Shown one piece after another: positions 18,185 to 27,084 of a stretch of 64,000 bases of DNA. The DNA lies in the NCBI RefSeq assembly GCF_013386765.1, contig NZ_JACARE010000056.1, positions 17,306 to 81,305 on the forward strand. The letters run 5' to 3'. Source of the stretch: Pseudomonas yamanorum (GTDB taxonomy: Bacteria > Pseudomonadota > Gammaproteobacteria > Pseudomonadales > Pseudomonadaceae). The position numbers and the translations under genes were made by a program. Under the pieces are notes generated by a model. It saw only the letters and a program-made list of their open reading frames with translations. It had not been told where the DNA came from and made no database searches. Positions within the stretch are counted from its first letter, which is position 1. The number at the start of each line of letters is the position of its first letter.

Positions 18185-18814
18185 ATGGATATTCCAGGTT
18201 TGATTACCGACGCGGCGGGCATCACGAGCTGTACGTGGCGCACGGCGGCGCCGGAGTACGCGCATTACCACGACCATGAATGGGGCGTGCCGGTGGCCGA
18301 GGACATTGCGCTGTACGAGAAGATTTGCCTGGAGGGTTTTCAGGCAGGCATGGCGTGGATCACCATCCTGCGCAAGCGCGAGGCGTTTCGGCGAGCGTTC
18401 GAGGGCTTTGATTTTCGCCGGGTGGCGCAGTACACCGAGCAGGACATCGAGCGCTTGATGGCCGACCCGGGCATTGTGCGTAATCGCGCCAAGATCGTGT
18501 CCACCGTCAACAACGCCCGGCGCGCCTGTGAGCTGGTGGATGAGACCGGCTCGCTGGCGGCGTGGCTGTGGTCATTTGAACCGGCCGCCGATGAGCGTCC
18601 GGCAGTGGTGGACATGGCGTACTGGACGGCCAATCCCACGTCAGCTGCGTCAACGCGCTTGTCCAAGGCCCTGAAAAAGCGCGGCTGGAGCTACGTGGGG
18701 CCGACTACCATGTATGCGTTGATGCAGGCGATGGGCATGGTCAACGACCACCTTGAAGGGTGCGTCTGTCGGCCAAGAATCGAACACCTGCGCCGCCACT
18801 TCAAACGCCCCTGA
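18185..18814 (+). CDS. tag: DNA-3-methyladenine glycosylase I
   Basis: The 209-residue base-excision repair enzyme removes 3-methyladenine from alkylated DNA. The family zinc site is intact: C16 and H29 at the N-terminus, H189 and C193 (HLEGC) at the C-terminus, with the same spacing as E. coli Tag. The HDHEWG motif follows, and GFQAGMAWITILRKRE forms the helix-turn-helix core. The protein starts slightly later in the fold than usual: an extension of about 12 residues precedes the first zinc ligand. It is monocistronic; a REPIN follows the stop. Confidence 0.96.
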   Translation: MDIPGLITDAAGITSCTWRTAAPEYAHYHDHEWGVPVAEDIALYEKICLEGFQAGMAWITILRKREAFRRAFEGFDFRRVAQYTEQDIERLMADPGIVRNRAKIVSTVNNARRACELVDETGSLAAWLWSFEPAADERPAVVDMAYWTANPTSAASTRLSKALKKRGWSYVGPTTMYALMQAMGMVNDHLEGCVCRPRIEHLRRHFKRP

Positions 18815-18828
18815 GCGCGGTCAAAACT

Positions 18829-18915
18829 GTGGGAGCTGGCTTGCCTGCGATAGCGGTGGGTCAACAAACACAACTGTGTCTGATACACCGCTATCGCAGG
18901 CAAGCCAGCTCCCAC
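18829..18915. repeat. REPIN, GTGGGAGCTGGCTTGCCTGCGAT family
   Basis: An 87-bp element with perfect terminal arms (GTGGGAGCTGGCTTGCCTGCG... and its complement). The inner sequence contains AGCGGTGGGTCAAC and ACACCGCT. It lies between the convergent tag and cupin genes. Confidence 0.92.
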
Positions 18916-18923
18916 AAGGACGG

Positions 18924-19325
18924 TTAATGTGGCAGCGGTGTGAGCACGTCGGCCTTGTCGTCCATCACCATCACCACCAGCAGTTTCGCCGGTTGGGTCT
19001 GGCTGGCATTGCTGGATTCAAAGTGCCGCGAACCGGCGGGCTCATAGAACGATTGGCCCACCTTGTAGGTGATCGCCTTCTCATCGTTGACCCGCGAGGT
19101 GATTGCACCTTCCAGCACATAGGCCACGGCCGTGCCGGTGTGGCTGTGGGGCACGGTGGCCTGGCCCGGGGCGTAGTCCACGGTGAGCATGATGGTTTTC
19201 TTGCCCGGAACATTGGTCAGGGCATGCTCTTGCAGGACGTTGATCTTTTCCTGGTTGTACACCGGGTCGTGGGCAAAGGCGCTTAACGAGGCCAGCAACA
19301 GGGTGGTGCCGAGCAGTATTTTCAT
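18924..19325 (-). CDS. Exported cupin-domain protein
   Basis: The 133-residue protein has a clear signal peptide (hydrophobic LLGTTLLLASLSAFA, cleavage before HDPVYN), so it is periplasmic. A single cupin barrel follows with the metal-binding HSHTGTAVAYVLEG motif (residues about 58-75) and the second motif FYEPAGSRHFESSN. Small secreted cupins of this type bind a metal, but their substrates are unknown. It stands alone, convergent with tag. Confidence 0.88.
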   Translation of the reverse strand: MKILLGTTLLLASLSAFAHDPVYNQEKINVLQEHALTNVPGKKTIMLTVDYAPGQATVPHSHTGTAVAYVLEGAITSRVNDEKAITYKVGQSFYEPAGSRHFESSNASQTQPAKLLVVMVMDDKADVLTPLPH

Positions 19326-19409
19326 GGCGATGCTTCCGGGAAGTTTTAGACCTCTTCACCCTACGCGCAGGTCATGGGGCGACCAATAACCAATCCGCCG
19401 GAAAATCCC

Positions 19410-20843
19410 TCAGCCAATCTCTTGCAGGATGTCGCGCACCTTGTCCAGCGCCGGGTCGATATCCAGGGTTTCAATGGCGCCGAAACCAATGATCAACCCG
19501 TCGCGCACCGGCGCCTCATGGAAGAACACGCTCAAGGGATACAGGCCGACCTCGACCTTGCGGGCCAGCTCCATCAGCAGCGGGATATTTACCGGCACCT
19601 TGCACAGCGCCGCCATATGGAACCCGGCCACGGTGGGCACCGCTTCGAACCACGGCGACAGGTCTGTGGCCAGGCGCTTGAGAATGCGCTCCCGGCGCCC
19701 CGCGTACACGGTATGGCAACGACGAATATGCTTGAGCAGATAGCCTTCGCTGATGAACTTGGCCAGGGCCCATTGCGGCAGGGTGGAGCTGTGTTGGTCG
19801 GTCAGTTGCTTGGCCTTGAGCACTGCGCCAAAAATCGCCGGCGGCAGCACGGCGTAACCCAGGCGCAGTTCTGGCAGCAGGGTTTTGGAGAAGGTCCCGA
19901 CGTAGGTGACGACACCCCGGGTGTCCATGCTTTGCAGCGAATCGGTGGGGCGCCCCTCGTAGCGAAACTCACTGTCGTAATCGTCTTCGATGATGATTGC
20001 GCCCAGCTCGAACGCCCGCGCCAGCAACGCCTCGCGGCGCGCCAGGCTCATCGGCATGCCCAGGGGAAACTGGTGGGACGGCGTCACATAGATCAGCCGG
20101 GTGCCGTCGGGAATCAGCTCTACCTGGATGCCCTGTTCGTCGACCGGCACGCCCACCACCGTAGCGCCCACCGCGTTGAACATCAGGCGTGCCGGGGTGT
20201 AGCCGGGGTCTTCCATGGCAACGATGCTTGCGGGTTCCAGCACCACGCGGGCGATCAGGTCCAGCGCCTGCTGGGCCCCATTGGTGACCACGATGTCGTC
20301 ATCCCGGCATTTGACCCCGCGGGAAAACGCAATATGCCCGGCGATCGCATTGCGCAAGGCCGGCAAGCCTTCAGGCTGGCTGTAGTAACCGCTGTTCTGG
20401 GCGATGCGGCGCAAGGCGTCCTGGGTGCAGCGGCGCCATTCTTCCTGGGGAAACTGGCTGCGGGTGGTGGCACCCCCGATAAACTCGCAACGCAAGGTGC
20501 CGTCCCGGGTTGGGTGGCGCATGGGGGAAGGCAGTGATTGCCACTTGGCGAGGTTGGCGGCGCAGGCCAGGTCTGTGGCGGTTTGCAGGCGCTCGGAACG
20601 CGGCGCCCGGGCGTTGACGAAGGTGCCACGGCCGATCTTGCCCACCAGCAGGCCTTCATAGGTCAGGGTGGCGTAGGTGTCGGACACTGTCTTGCGCGAC
20701 ACGCCCAATTGCTCGGCCAACAGTCGGCTGGGCGGCAGCTGCGCGCCGGCCGCCAGTTGTCCCGACTCAATGGCCGCGCGCAGTTGCTGGTAAAGCTGTT
20801 CGGCCAGATCCTTGCGGCCATTGATGACGACGTGCAGTTCCAT
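19410..20843 (-). CDS. MocR/PdxR-type regulator (GntR winged helix fused to PLP aminotransferase fold)
   Basis: The 477-residue protein has an N-terminal GntR winged helix (residues 1-80; LPPSRLLAEQLGVSRKTVSDTYA minus its ends) fused to a class-I aminotransferase-like domain. The PLP lysine is in GTFSKTLLPELRLGY near residue 310, and the family PGYTPARLMF and DDYDSEFRYEG motifs are present. MocR proteins sense PLP or amino compounds and usually control a divergent gene. Here the divergent neighbour, 162 bp away, is an AhpD-like gene. The ligand is unknown. Confidence 0.93.
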   Translation of the reverse strand: MELHVVINGRKDLAEQLYQQLRAAIESGQLAAGAQLPPSRLLAEQLGVSRKTVSDTYATLTYEGLLVGKIGRGTFVNARAPRSERLQTATDLACAANLAKWQSLPSPMRHPTRDGTLRCEFIGGATTRSQFPQEEWRRCTQDALRRIAQNSGYYSQPEGLPALRNAIAGHIAFSRGVKCRDDDIVVTNGAQQALDLIARVVLEPASIVAMEDPGYTPARLMFNAVGATVVGVPVDEQGIQVELIPDGTRLIYVTPSHQFPLGMPMSLARREALLARAFELGAIIIEDDYDSEFRYEGRPTDSLQSMDTRGVVTYVGTFSKTLLPELRLGYAVLPPAIFGAVLKAKQLTDQHSSTLPQWALAKFISEGYLLKHIRRCHTVYAGRRERILKRLATDLSPWFEAVPTVAGFHMAALCKVPVNIPLLMELARKVEVGLYPLSVFFHEAPVRDGLIIGFGAIETLDIDPALDKVRDILQEIG

Positions 20844-20907
20844 GTTTCATCCAGAGGCGATCAATCCCTGGCAAGGTTACCCGTAACCGTCGCGGCTCGG
20901 TACCGCC

Positions 20908-20917
20908 AAAGTGGTCC
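20908..20917. promoter_or_regulatory. AAAGTGGTCC motif, possible MocR operator half site
   Basis: The sequence AAAGTGGTCC in the intergenic region resembles the AAAGTGG core described for PdxR-type regulators. It is followed by TATAGGGC (20940-20947), a possible -10 for the AhpD-like gene. No second clear direct repeat was found, so the assignment is tentative. Confidence 0.3.
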
Positions 20918-21005
20918 CCTCATAAACCGGCGTTTTGGCTATAGGGCTTATGCCACGCGGCCTTTAGGCTGGGCAGTCATTGCATTTGCCACTGGGGCTA
21001 CACCG

Positions 21006-21449
21006 ATGGAACCTCGCCTGGATTACTACACCGCCTCGCCACAAGCGCTCAAGGGCATGTTGATGCTGGAAGCGGCGACCTTTGGCTTGTCCATCGAAAA
21101 GCCCCTGCTGGAGCTGATCAGGATCCGGGTTTCGCAGCTCAATCAGTGCGGGTTCTGCACCGACATGCACTCGATGGCAGCGCGTCAGCGGGGCGAGAGC
21201 GAGCGGCGGCTGTTCGCATTGTGCGTGTGGCGAGACTCGCCGTTTTTTAACCCGAGGGAGAAAGCCGCCCTGGCCTGGAGCGAATCCGTGGCCACGCTGC
21301 CGACCTCCAGCGTGCCGGATGAACTGTTTGCGGCAATGCGCGTGGAGTTCAGCGAGCAGGAGTTGGTGGACCTGACCATGGCGGTGTCCAGCATCAGTGC
21401 CTGGAACCGCCTGGCCGTAGGGTTTCGCCAGCAACCGCCGAACGATTGA
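21006..21449 (+). CDS. AhpD-like alkylhydroperoxidase / carboxymuconolactone decarboxylase family protein
   Basis: The product is 147 residues from the ATG at 21006 (MEPRLDYYTASPQ). It has the all-helical AhpD fold with the redox pair C-x-x-C in NQCGFCTDMH near residue 38-45 and the conserved histidine that follows. Such proteins reduce peroxides or act as thiol oxidoreductases with an unknown electron donor. It is divergent from the MocR regulator, which probably controls it. Its stop is immediately followed by the convergent SDR gene. Confidence 0.9.
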   Translation: MEPRLDYYTASPQALKGMLMLEAATFGLSIEKPLLELIRIRVSQLNQCGFCTDMHSMAARQRGESERRLFALCVWRDSPFFNPREKAALAWSESVATLPTSSVPDELFAAMRVEFSEQELVDLTMAVSSISAWNRLAVGFRQQPPND

Positions 21450-22217
21450 TCAGGACAGGAAACCACCGTCCACGTTCAGCGAAATACCCGTGGTGTAGCT
21501 GGATGCATCGCTGGCCAGGTACAGCACCGCGCCGGCCATTTCGCTCGGGTCGGCCACGCGCTTGAGGGGGATCTGCGCCAGGGCCATTTTCAGGATCGAA
21601 TCGTTTTTGACCAGCGCGGAGGCGAACTTGGTGTCGGTCAGCCCCGGCAGCAGCGCGTTGCAACGAATGCCGAACGGCGCGCATTCCTTGGCGAAAACCT
21701 TGGTCATGTTGATCACGGCCGCCTTGGTCACCGAGTAGATGCCCTGGAACACGCCCGGCGATATCCCGTTGATGGATGCCACGTTGATGATGCTGCCGCC
21801 ACCGTTCTCGCGCATCAGCTTGCCGGCTTCCACCGACATGAAGAAGTAGCCGCGAATGTTCACATCGACGGTCTTCTGGAACGCGCCCAGGTCGGTGTCC
21901 AGTACATTGCAGAACTGCGGGTTGGTGGCGGCGTTGTTGACCAGGATATCCAGGCGGCCGAACTGTTCGCGGATCGCGGCGAAGACATTCGTGATCTGTT
22001 CCATTTCGCCGATATGGCAGGCAATGGCCGTGGCCTTGCCGCCGTCGGCGATGATCGCATCGGCCACGTGCTGGCAGCCGTCGATCTTGCGGCTCGACAC
22101 GATCACGTGGGCGCCTTGCTGGGCCAGCAATTTGGCAATCGCCTCACCAATACCGCGGCTGGCGCCGGAAACGAAAGCGATCTTGCCGTCGAGGTCGAAC
22201 AGTTGAGTCTTGGACAT
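21450..22217 (-). CDS. Short-chain dehydrogenase/reductase
   Basis: I use the ATG at 22217 (MSKTQLFDLDGK), giving 255 residues. This is a classical SDR: cofactor motif G18-A-S-R-G-I-G24, N94-N95-A-A, and catalytic S148, Y161 and K165 (YSVTK). Acidic or polar residues after beta-2 do not let me decide between NAD and NADP. It starts 19 bp after an aminoglycoside-phosphotransferase-like gene that in pseudomonads is typically linked to acyl-CoA dehydrogenases, suggesting a role in fatty or branched acyl metabolism. Confidence 0.9.
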   Translation of the reverse strand: MSKTQLFDLDGKIAFVSGASRGIGEAIAKLLAQQGAHVIVSSRKIDGCQHVADAIIADGGKATAIACHIGEMEQITNVFAAIREQFGRLDILVNNAATNPQFCNVLDTDLGAFQKTVDVNIRGYFFMSVEAGKLMRENGGGSIINVASINGISPGVFQGIYSVTKAAVINMTKVFAKECAPFGIRCNALLPGLTDTKFASALVKNDSILKMALAQIPLKRVADPSEMAGAVLYLASDASSYTTGISLNVDGGFLS

Positions 22218-22236
22218 GGTTTTTCCTTGAAGAGGG

Positions 22237-23304
22237 TCAGAGGGAAGACTGTTTGATGACATTCAGGCTCATCTGCTCCAGCAGCTTGTTCATGTGGATG
22301 AACTGCGCAAAGCGTTTGTCCTGGGTCTGGCCATGGAAGAAGCGGTAGTAGATCTGCTGCACGATGCCGGCCAGGCGGAACAGGCCGTAGGTGTAGTAGA
22401 AGTCGAAATTGTCGATCTGGATCCCGGAGCGCTCGGCGTAGTAGTCGACGAACTGGCGGCGGGTGAGCATGCCGGGGGCGTTGCTCGGCTGGCGGCGCAT
22501 CAGCTGCACCGGGGCCGGGTCGGCCGCTTCGATCCAGTAGGCGAGGGTGTTGCCCAGGTCCATCAGCGGGTCGCCGAGGGTGGTCAGTTCCCAGTCGAGC
22601 ACACCGATGATCTGCATCGGGTTATGCGGGTCGAGGATCACGTTGTCGAAGCGATAGTCGTTGTGGACGATGCTCGAGGTGGGGTGATCGGCTGGCATCT
22701 TGTCGTTGAGCCAGGCACGCACGGCTTCCCAGCTCGGTGCGTCAGGGGTCAGGGCTTTTTCGTAGCGATCGCTCCAGCCGCGAATCTGGCGCTCCACGTA
22801 ACCCTCGGGCTTACCCAGGTCGGCCAGGCCGCAGGCGGTGTAGTCCACCTGATGCAGCTCGACGAACTTGTCGATAAAGCTTTTGCACAAGGCTTCGGTT
22901 TTCGCCGCATCCAGGCCCAGCTCCGGCGGCAGGTCCGAGCGCAGGATGATGCCGTTGACGCGCTCCATCACGTAGAACTCGGCGCCGATCACCGACTCGT
23001 CGGTGCAGTGCACGTAGGCCTTGGGGCAATACGGGAAACCGTCCTTGAGCTGGTTGAGAATCCGGTATTCGCGGCCCATGTCGTGGGCGGACTTGGCCTT
23101 GTGGCCAAAGGGCGGGCGGCGCAGCACGAATTCCTGGCCGGGGTATTCCAGCAGGTACGTCAGGTTGGAGGCGCCTCCCGGAAACTGGCTGATGTTGACG
23201 CTGCCGCTCAAGCCCGGAATATGGGCCTTGAGGTAGGGATCGATGAGGCTGGCATCAAGTTCTTCGCCGGGGCGAATCTGGGTCGATTGGTCATTAAGCG
23301 CCAT
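22237..23304 (-). CDS. Phosphotransferase family protein (ACAD10/APH-like kinase)
   Basis: The 355-residue cytoplasmic protein of the APH/choline kinase fold has the catalytic Brenner motif HNDYRFDNVILD and the metal-binding VLDWELTTLGDPLMDLG. The N-terminal lobe carries FPGGASNLTYLLEY. Homologues precede acyl-CoA dehydrogenases and SDRs, and the human counterpart is the ACAD10 kinase domain that phosphorylates 4-hydroxy acids. It probably forms an operon with the downstream SDR gene. The substrate is inferred, not shown. Confidence 0.9.
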   Translation of the reverse strand: MALNDQSTQIRPGEELDASLIDPYLKAHIPGLSGSVNISQFPGGASNLTYLLEYPGQEFVLRRPPFGHKAKSAHDMGREYRILNQLKDGFPYCPKAYVHCTDESVIGAEFYVMERVNGIILRSDLPPELGLDAAKTEALCKSFIDKFVELHQVDYTACGLADLGKPEGYVERQIRGWSDRYEKALTPDAPSWEAVRAWLNDKMPADHPTSSIVHNDYRFDNVILDPHNPMQIIGVLDWELTTLGDPLMDLGNTLAYWIEAADPAPVQLMRRQPSNAPGMLTRRQFVDYYAERSGIQIDNFDFYYTYGLFRLAGIVQQIYYRFFHGQTQDKRFAQFIHMNKLLEQMSLNVIKQSSL

Positions 23305-23434
23305 GCTTATCCCTTCTGCTTATTCTTAAGGCCTTGGACTATTGGCTAATCTAATGCGCGTAGACGCCCAGCCACAAGGTTGGGGCGGCTTAATAGGTTA
23401 GCGTGTTGGCCGATGATCAGCGGGCCTGATGTGC

Positions 23435-25288
23435 TCAGATCACCAGAATTGCACGCCCGCTTGGGTTGCAGGACAGGTTGGCACCGATCTCGACTTTTGC
23501 CAGGTCGATGCCGAGGCCGGCGAGGAGGTTGTTGACCAACGGGTCGAGGAGTGGGCCGAGCAGGGCGGAGACCGTAGTGCTGACGAGGTTGAGCACCGTC
23601 GTCAACAGCCCGACGACCAGGCTCAGCACCAACCCCAGCAGCCCGCCCTTGGTGGGTGGATGGTTGATCAATTGGATGCCGTTGAGGGTGTTGGCCAGGC
23701 TGCCCACGACGTTGTTGGAGCTGAAACTGAAGTAATCCGGCGGGCTTTTTACCTCGGGTGGCGACAGGTAGGTATGGTTTCGGGTGGTCTTGGCCACGCT
23801 GCTGTCGACCTTCAGGCTGATACCGCCGACGGCATATGGCTCCCGGTCACACACACCCTTGCTGCAGGTTTTTTCGCCCAGGTCCAGCAGCGCAAATTCA
23901 TTGACCTTCAGGGGTTCAGTGGAGGAAAACAGGTTCTTCGGATCGATCTGGCCCACCATCAACCGCACGGCAGAGGTAGTGCCCACAACCGACAACGATT
24001 TGTCCGCAGCGCTCGTGCAACTGTAACCGGTGACGCTGCTGCTGCCGCTGGCAGCCTCCAGGGCAACATCAATTTGCGAGCCGATTGCCGGGTCCAGGAA
24101 ACCACCCAACAAGCCACCCACCAGCCCCGTTATTGTGCTGATAATTCCGTTCAGTCCGTCGATTACCGGCAGTTTGACGGAGATCAACGTCCTGACTTGC
24201 GCGGTCCTGACATAGATCGGCTGGGTGGCGATCAGCTTCGGGTTGCCAATGGCGGAAACCTGCGCCGGTTCAATCACCTTGGTCTTGACTGTGATATTCA
24301 GCAGGCCCAATACATCGATCGGCAACTCCACCGCCACGGCGTTGTACTTGTTCGACAGTTGCACAAACCCCTGAATCAGATTGAACAGTTGCAGGTTGAC
24401 GTCCAGGGCGCTTTTGTCGGTGCCGTTCTGGATGCTCAGCAGGTCGCCCAGGTGCAGGATCTTGGTGCCGGGGGCAATCAGCTTGATCGCTTCCAGGTTA
24501 TTGATCACCACCTTGACCGCATCGCCCCCCAGCTTGAGCACATCAATCGCAGCTTGAATCAGGTCGCCGACGCTGGCGTCGGTCTTGAGCAGTTCGTCGT
24601 AATTGCCGGCACTGACGTTAAGCCGAATCGCCAGGGCGTCCAGGTAACCGAGCAGGTTGATATTGGCCTTGATCAAACCCTCCCAGCCCAATGCGTCGAG
24701 TTGCAATTTGCCCCCCAGCAGCCCACCGATCAAGGCGTTGAGCGCTGCGGACTTGGTGCTGTCTACGGTCAGCAGCGTGCTGCGGATGGTCAGCACCGCC
24801 ACCGGTGGTGCGGGCACGGCGGCCACAGCCACTGCGCGCAATTGAATCGTCGGGTTGAACGGGCCTGGGGCGAACAGCATGAAAAGGCCGTTGGCGATGC
24901 TGGTGACCACGCGATGGGTAGCAATGACCTGGATCGCATCGGCCTTGGAGGGATTGGGGGAGAAGGTGCGGATGAAGTCAGCGCCGGTGACCAGCGTGCC
25001 ACAGGCGGTGCTCAGGGTACGGTTGTCGTCGATCGGGAAGTCATTGCGGGCCGCGCTTTGTATCGCAAACTGTGGGGCGTTGGTATTCGGGGTCAAGCAG
25101 GCGCCGCCGCGGCTCACCACCTCAAGCGCTGCGGTGTCGGCCACGCGTTGCAGCTTGCGCTTTTCCAGGTACAACCGGCCGCTGTCGACCACCAGCAACA
25201 GGAACAACAGCGCGATGCCGAGGGTCATCGCGCCCACCAAACCTATCGCACCGCGTTGGCGGGCCGGGCCGGGTCCATGGCAAACCAT
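23435..25288 (-). CDS. TadE/TadG-like membrane-anchored protein, solitary
   Basis: The 617-residue protein begins with the Tad signature: basic RQR, then one membrane helix (residues about 14-37) and DSGRLYLEKRKLQRVADTAAL. This is the typical N-terminus of TadE/TadG minor pseudopilins. The remainder is a long beta-rich exported region containing many LLGGLLG-type glycine-leucine segments and a few cysteines (GGACLTP, TGYSCTSAADK, EKTCSKGVCDREP). TadG proteins help assemble Flp pili, yet no tad/flp gene is adjacent, so the role may be different or the locus may be elsewhere. It ends with SCNPSGRAILVI. Confidence 0.8.
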   Translation of the reverse strand: MVCHGPGPARQRGAIGLVGAMTLGIALLFLLLVVDSGRLYLEKRKLQRVADTAALEVVSRGGACLTPNTNAPQFAIQSAARNDFPIDDNRTLSTACGTLVTGADFIRTFSPNPSKADAIQVIATHRVVTSIANGLFMLFAPGPFNPTIQLRAVAVAAVPAPPVAVLTIRSTLLTVDSTKSAALNALIGGLLGGKLQLDALGWEGLIKANINLLGYLDALAIRLNVSAGNYDELLKTDASVGDLIQAAIDVLKLGGDAVKVVINNLEAIKLIAPGTKILHLGDLLSIQNGTDKSALDVNLQLFNLIQGFVQLSNKYNAVAVELPIDVLGLLNITVKTKVIEPAQVSAIGNPKLIATQPIYVRTAQVRTLISVKLPVIDGLNGIISTITGLVGGLLGGFLDPAIGSQIDVALEAASGSSSVTGYSCTSAADKSLSVVGTTSAVRLMVGQIDPKNLFSSTEPLKVNEFALLDLGEKTCSKGVCDREPYAVGGISLKVDSSVAKTTRNHTYLSPPEVKSPPDYFSFSSNNVVGSLANTLNGIQLINHPPTKGGLLGLVLSLVVGLLTTVLNLVSTTVSALLGPLLDPLVNNLLAGLGIDLAKVEIGANLSCNPSGRAILVI

Positions 25289-25342
25289 CCTGCGTTCCTT
25301 CGCCGGTCCAGTACCAGCGTCCTGAGCATCCCCGCAAGCAGT

Positions 25343-25372
25343 GTAGCCAGGATTTGGATGATTGCTGGCTAC
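25343..25372. other. Hairpin with perfect 8-bp arms upstream of the TadG-like gene
   Basis: GTAGCCAG (25343-25350) pairs perfectly with CTGGCTAC (25365-25372) across a 14-base loop. It lies between the 2-hydroxyacid dehydrogenase stop (25379) and the TadG-like start (25288). No T-run follows on either strand, so a terminator is unlikely; a protein-binding palindrome is possible. Confidence 0.4.
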
Positions 25373-25378
25373 TGGCCA

Positions 25379-26329
25379 TTATTTTCGCGGCGGCAGTATC
25401 ACGGGCGTCAGTACAGGGCGGCCGGCGAAATACTCCAGCAGATTGTCTGCCACGCGTTGCACGGTGTCATGGGCCGCTTCCGGTGACAGGCCGGCGACGT
25501 GGGGCGTGAGCACGGTATTGCTGAGGTGCTTGAGCGCGTCTGGCACCTTGGGTTCATCGTCGAACACATCCAGTGCCGCGCCGCCGATACGGCGCTGCTC
25601 CAGGGCGGTAATCAGGTCGGCGGTGACCACCACGCTGCCGCGGCCGATGTTCACCAGGAAACCGTTGGGCCCCAGCGCGTCGAGGGCCTGGCGGTCGATC
25701 AAATGCCGCGTGCTGGTGCCACCGGGCGTGGCCAGGATCAGAAAGTCCGAGGCCCGCGCCAGTTCCACGGCGGTGGCGCAGTAGGTGTAGTCCACATCAT
25801 CGCGGGGCTGGCGGTTGTGATAACTCACCTCCATGCCAAACCCCAGGGCCGCGCGCTTGGCGATCTCAAGGCCCACGGCGCCCAGCCCGAGAATCCCCAG
25901 CTGTTTGCCGGCCAGGGAAGGGCGCATGACTTTGGGCCATTCGCTGCGCCGCACCGCCGCGTCTGCCCGGGGAATGTCACGCACCAGCGACAGCAGCAGG
26001 GCCATGGCATGGTCGGCCACCGATGGCGCATTCACACCGGCGCCATTGGTGACCACAATGCCCCGGTTGCTGGCGGCTTGCAGGTCCACGTGTTCATAAC
26101 CGGCGCCGATCACACAGATGATCTCCAGCACCGGCAGCGCGGCGATTTCCTCGGCGTACAGGCCCAGCGGGCCACGGGTCAGTACCGCCTGGATCTGCCC
26201 GCCGTGGGTCTTGATCGCCTTGGCGCGCTCGGCCGGGGTCGGCGCGAGGATCACGTGAAAGCCGTTGCCTTCGATAATCGGCAGGTAGTCGTTGATGGTT
26301 TCAACCAGGACCAGAACGGTGACGGGCAT
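25379..26329 (-). CDS. D-2-hydroxyacid dehydrogenase (NAD(P)-dependent)
   Basis: I choose the ATG at 26329 (MPVTVLVLVET) because AGGAAGAG precedes it; this gives 316 residues. The Rossmann motif LGILGLGAVGLEIA is near residue 145. Catalytic residues are the Arg in VNIGRGS, the Glu in DVFDDEP and the His in TPHVAGLSP, all in family order. It reduces 2-keto acids such as glyoxylate or hydroxypyruvate, or oxidises the D-hydroxy acid; the exact substrate is not decidable. It is monocistronic by appearance. Confidence 0.92.
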   Translation of the reverse strand: MPVTVLVLVETINDYLPIIEGNGFHVILAPTPAERAKAIKTHGGQIQAVLTRGPLGLYAEEIAALPVLEIICVIGAGYEHVDLQAASNRGIVVTNGAGVNAPSVADHAMALLLSLVRDIPRADAAVRRSEWPKVMRPSLAGKQLGILGLGAVGLEIAKRAALGFGMEVSYHNRQPRDDVDYTYCATAVELARASDFLILATPGGTSTRHLIDRQALDALGPNGFLVNIGRGSVVVTADLITALEQRRIGGAALDVFDDEPKVPDALKHLSNTVLTPHVAGLSPEAAHDTVQRVADNLLEYFAGRPVLTPVILPPRK

Positions 26330-26409
26330 GCGAGGGCTCTTCCTGAAGGGTTTGAGGGGTTCAGTATGCGACATTTTGTCGGTATGAACCCCGCGCCAGG
26401 TGAAGAAAA

Positions 26410-26447
26410 ATCCGACGCCCGCTGGGTATTGATACTCCAGCGGGCGC
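26410..26447 (-). terminator. Intrinsic terminator of the cysteine hydrolase gene
   Basis: On the minus strand, CGCCCGCTGG pairs with CCAGCGGGCG across a loop of about 10 bases, followed by a short spacer and a T-rich run (GGATTTTTCTTC). It lies just after the stop at 26461, making that gene a single-gene unit. Confidence 0.75.
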
Positions 26448-26460
26448 TCCGGAGAGGATG

Positions 26461-26997
26461 TTAAAAGCAGATATCTGCCGCCTTAATACGTTTCACAAAC
26501 GCCCCGGCCAACGTGGCGTTGTGATGCTCGATAATCGCCTCGGCCGTTAACGCCGGCGTGTCCATGCACGTGTGACCATCCTCCGGCAGCACCACCGAGA
26601 ACCCCAGTTCGACGGCAACCCGGCACGTTGTGTCGATGCAGTACTGGGTTTTCATCCCGACGATCACCAGCTCATTCACCTGTGACGCCGCCAGTTGTTG
26701 TGCCAGCCCGGTGTCGAGGAAACAGCTGGGCCTGGATTTATCGAACACCGCGTCGCGGGCTTCATCCACCTCCAGCGCCGGCCATAGCTGCCAGAGCGGG
26801 CTGCCCGACTCGATGGGCGAGCCCGCAGGGCCGGTGTGACGTGCGGCGAAAATCGGTACGCCGGCGAGGCGGGCTCGCTGAATCAATGAGTTGATGGTGT
26901 CGAGTACGCGCTGGCGTTCGTGGGGTTTCTCCGGGCCGTCGTACAGACCGGTCTGCATGTCGATGACCAGCAGGGCGGGGCGCTTGGCTTCAGGCAT
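26461..26997 (-). CDS. Isochorismatase-like cysteine hydrolase
   Basis: The 178-residue protein of the isochorismatase/nicotinamidase superfamily has an intact catalytic triad: D13 (LLVIDMQ), K87 (FDKSRPS) and C120 (GMKTQYCIDTTC). The family hydrolyses C-N amide bonds or vinyl ethers; sequence alone does not reveal the substrate. AAGGAG at 27007-27012 is the ribosome site. Upstream lies a complete-looking attenuator (leader peptide, hairpin, terminator) and downstream a terminator, so it is a monocistronic unit probably controlled by transcription termination. Confidence 0.92.
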   Translation of the reverse strand: MPEAKRPALLVIDMQTGLYDGPEKPHERQRVLDTINSLIQRARLAGVPIFAARHTGPAGSPIESGSPLWQLWPALEVDEARDAVFDKSRPSCFLDTGLAQQLAASQVNELVIVGMKTQYCIDTTCRVAVELGFSVVLPEDGHTCMDTPALTAEAIIEHHNATLAGAFVKRIKAADICF

Positions 26998-27035
26998 GGT
27001 GTTGCTCCTTGTAGTTGCCAGACGGGCGGAGCAAT

Positions 27036-27067
27036 AAAAAGGCCCCGTCCATTGCTGGCGGGGCCTT
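27036..27067 (-). terminator. Intrinsic terminator inside the leader of the cysteine hydrolase gene (putative attenuator)
   Basis: Perfect 9-bp arms AAGGCCCCG / CGGGGCCTT (27059-27067 and 27039-27047) with an 11-base loop are followed on the minus strand by TTTTTATT. It lies 39 bp before the hydrolase ATG and after a short threonine-rich reading frame. It could also serve the upstream tetR gene, but the leader-like arrangement favours attenuation. Confidence 0.8.
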
Positions 27068-27084
27068 GGGTAAACCTGGGTGGC

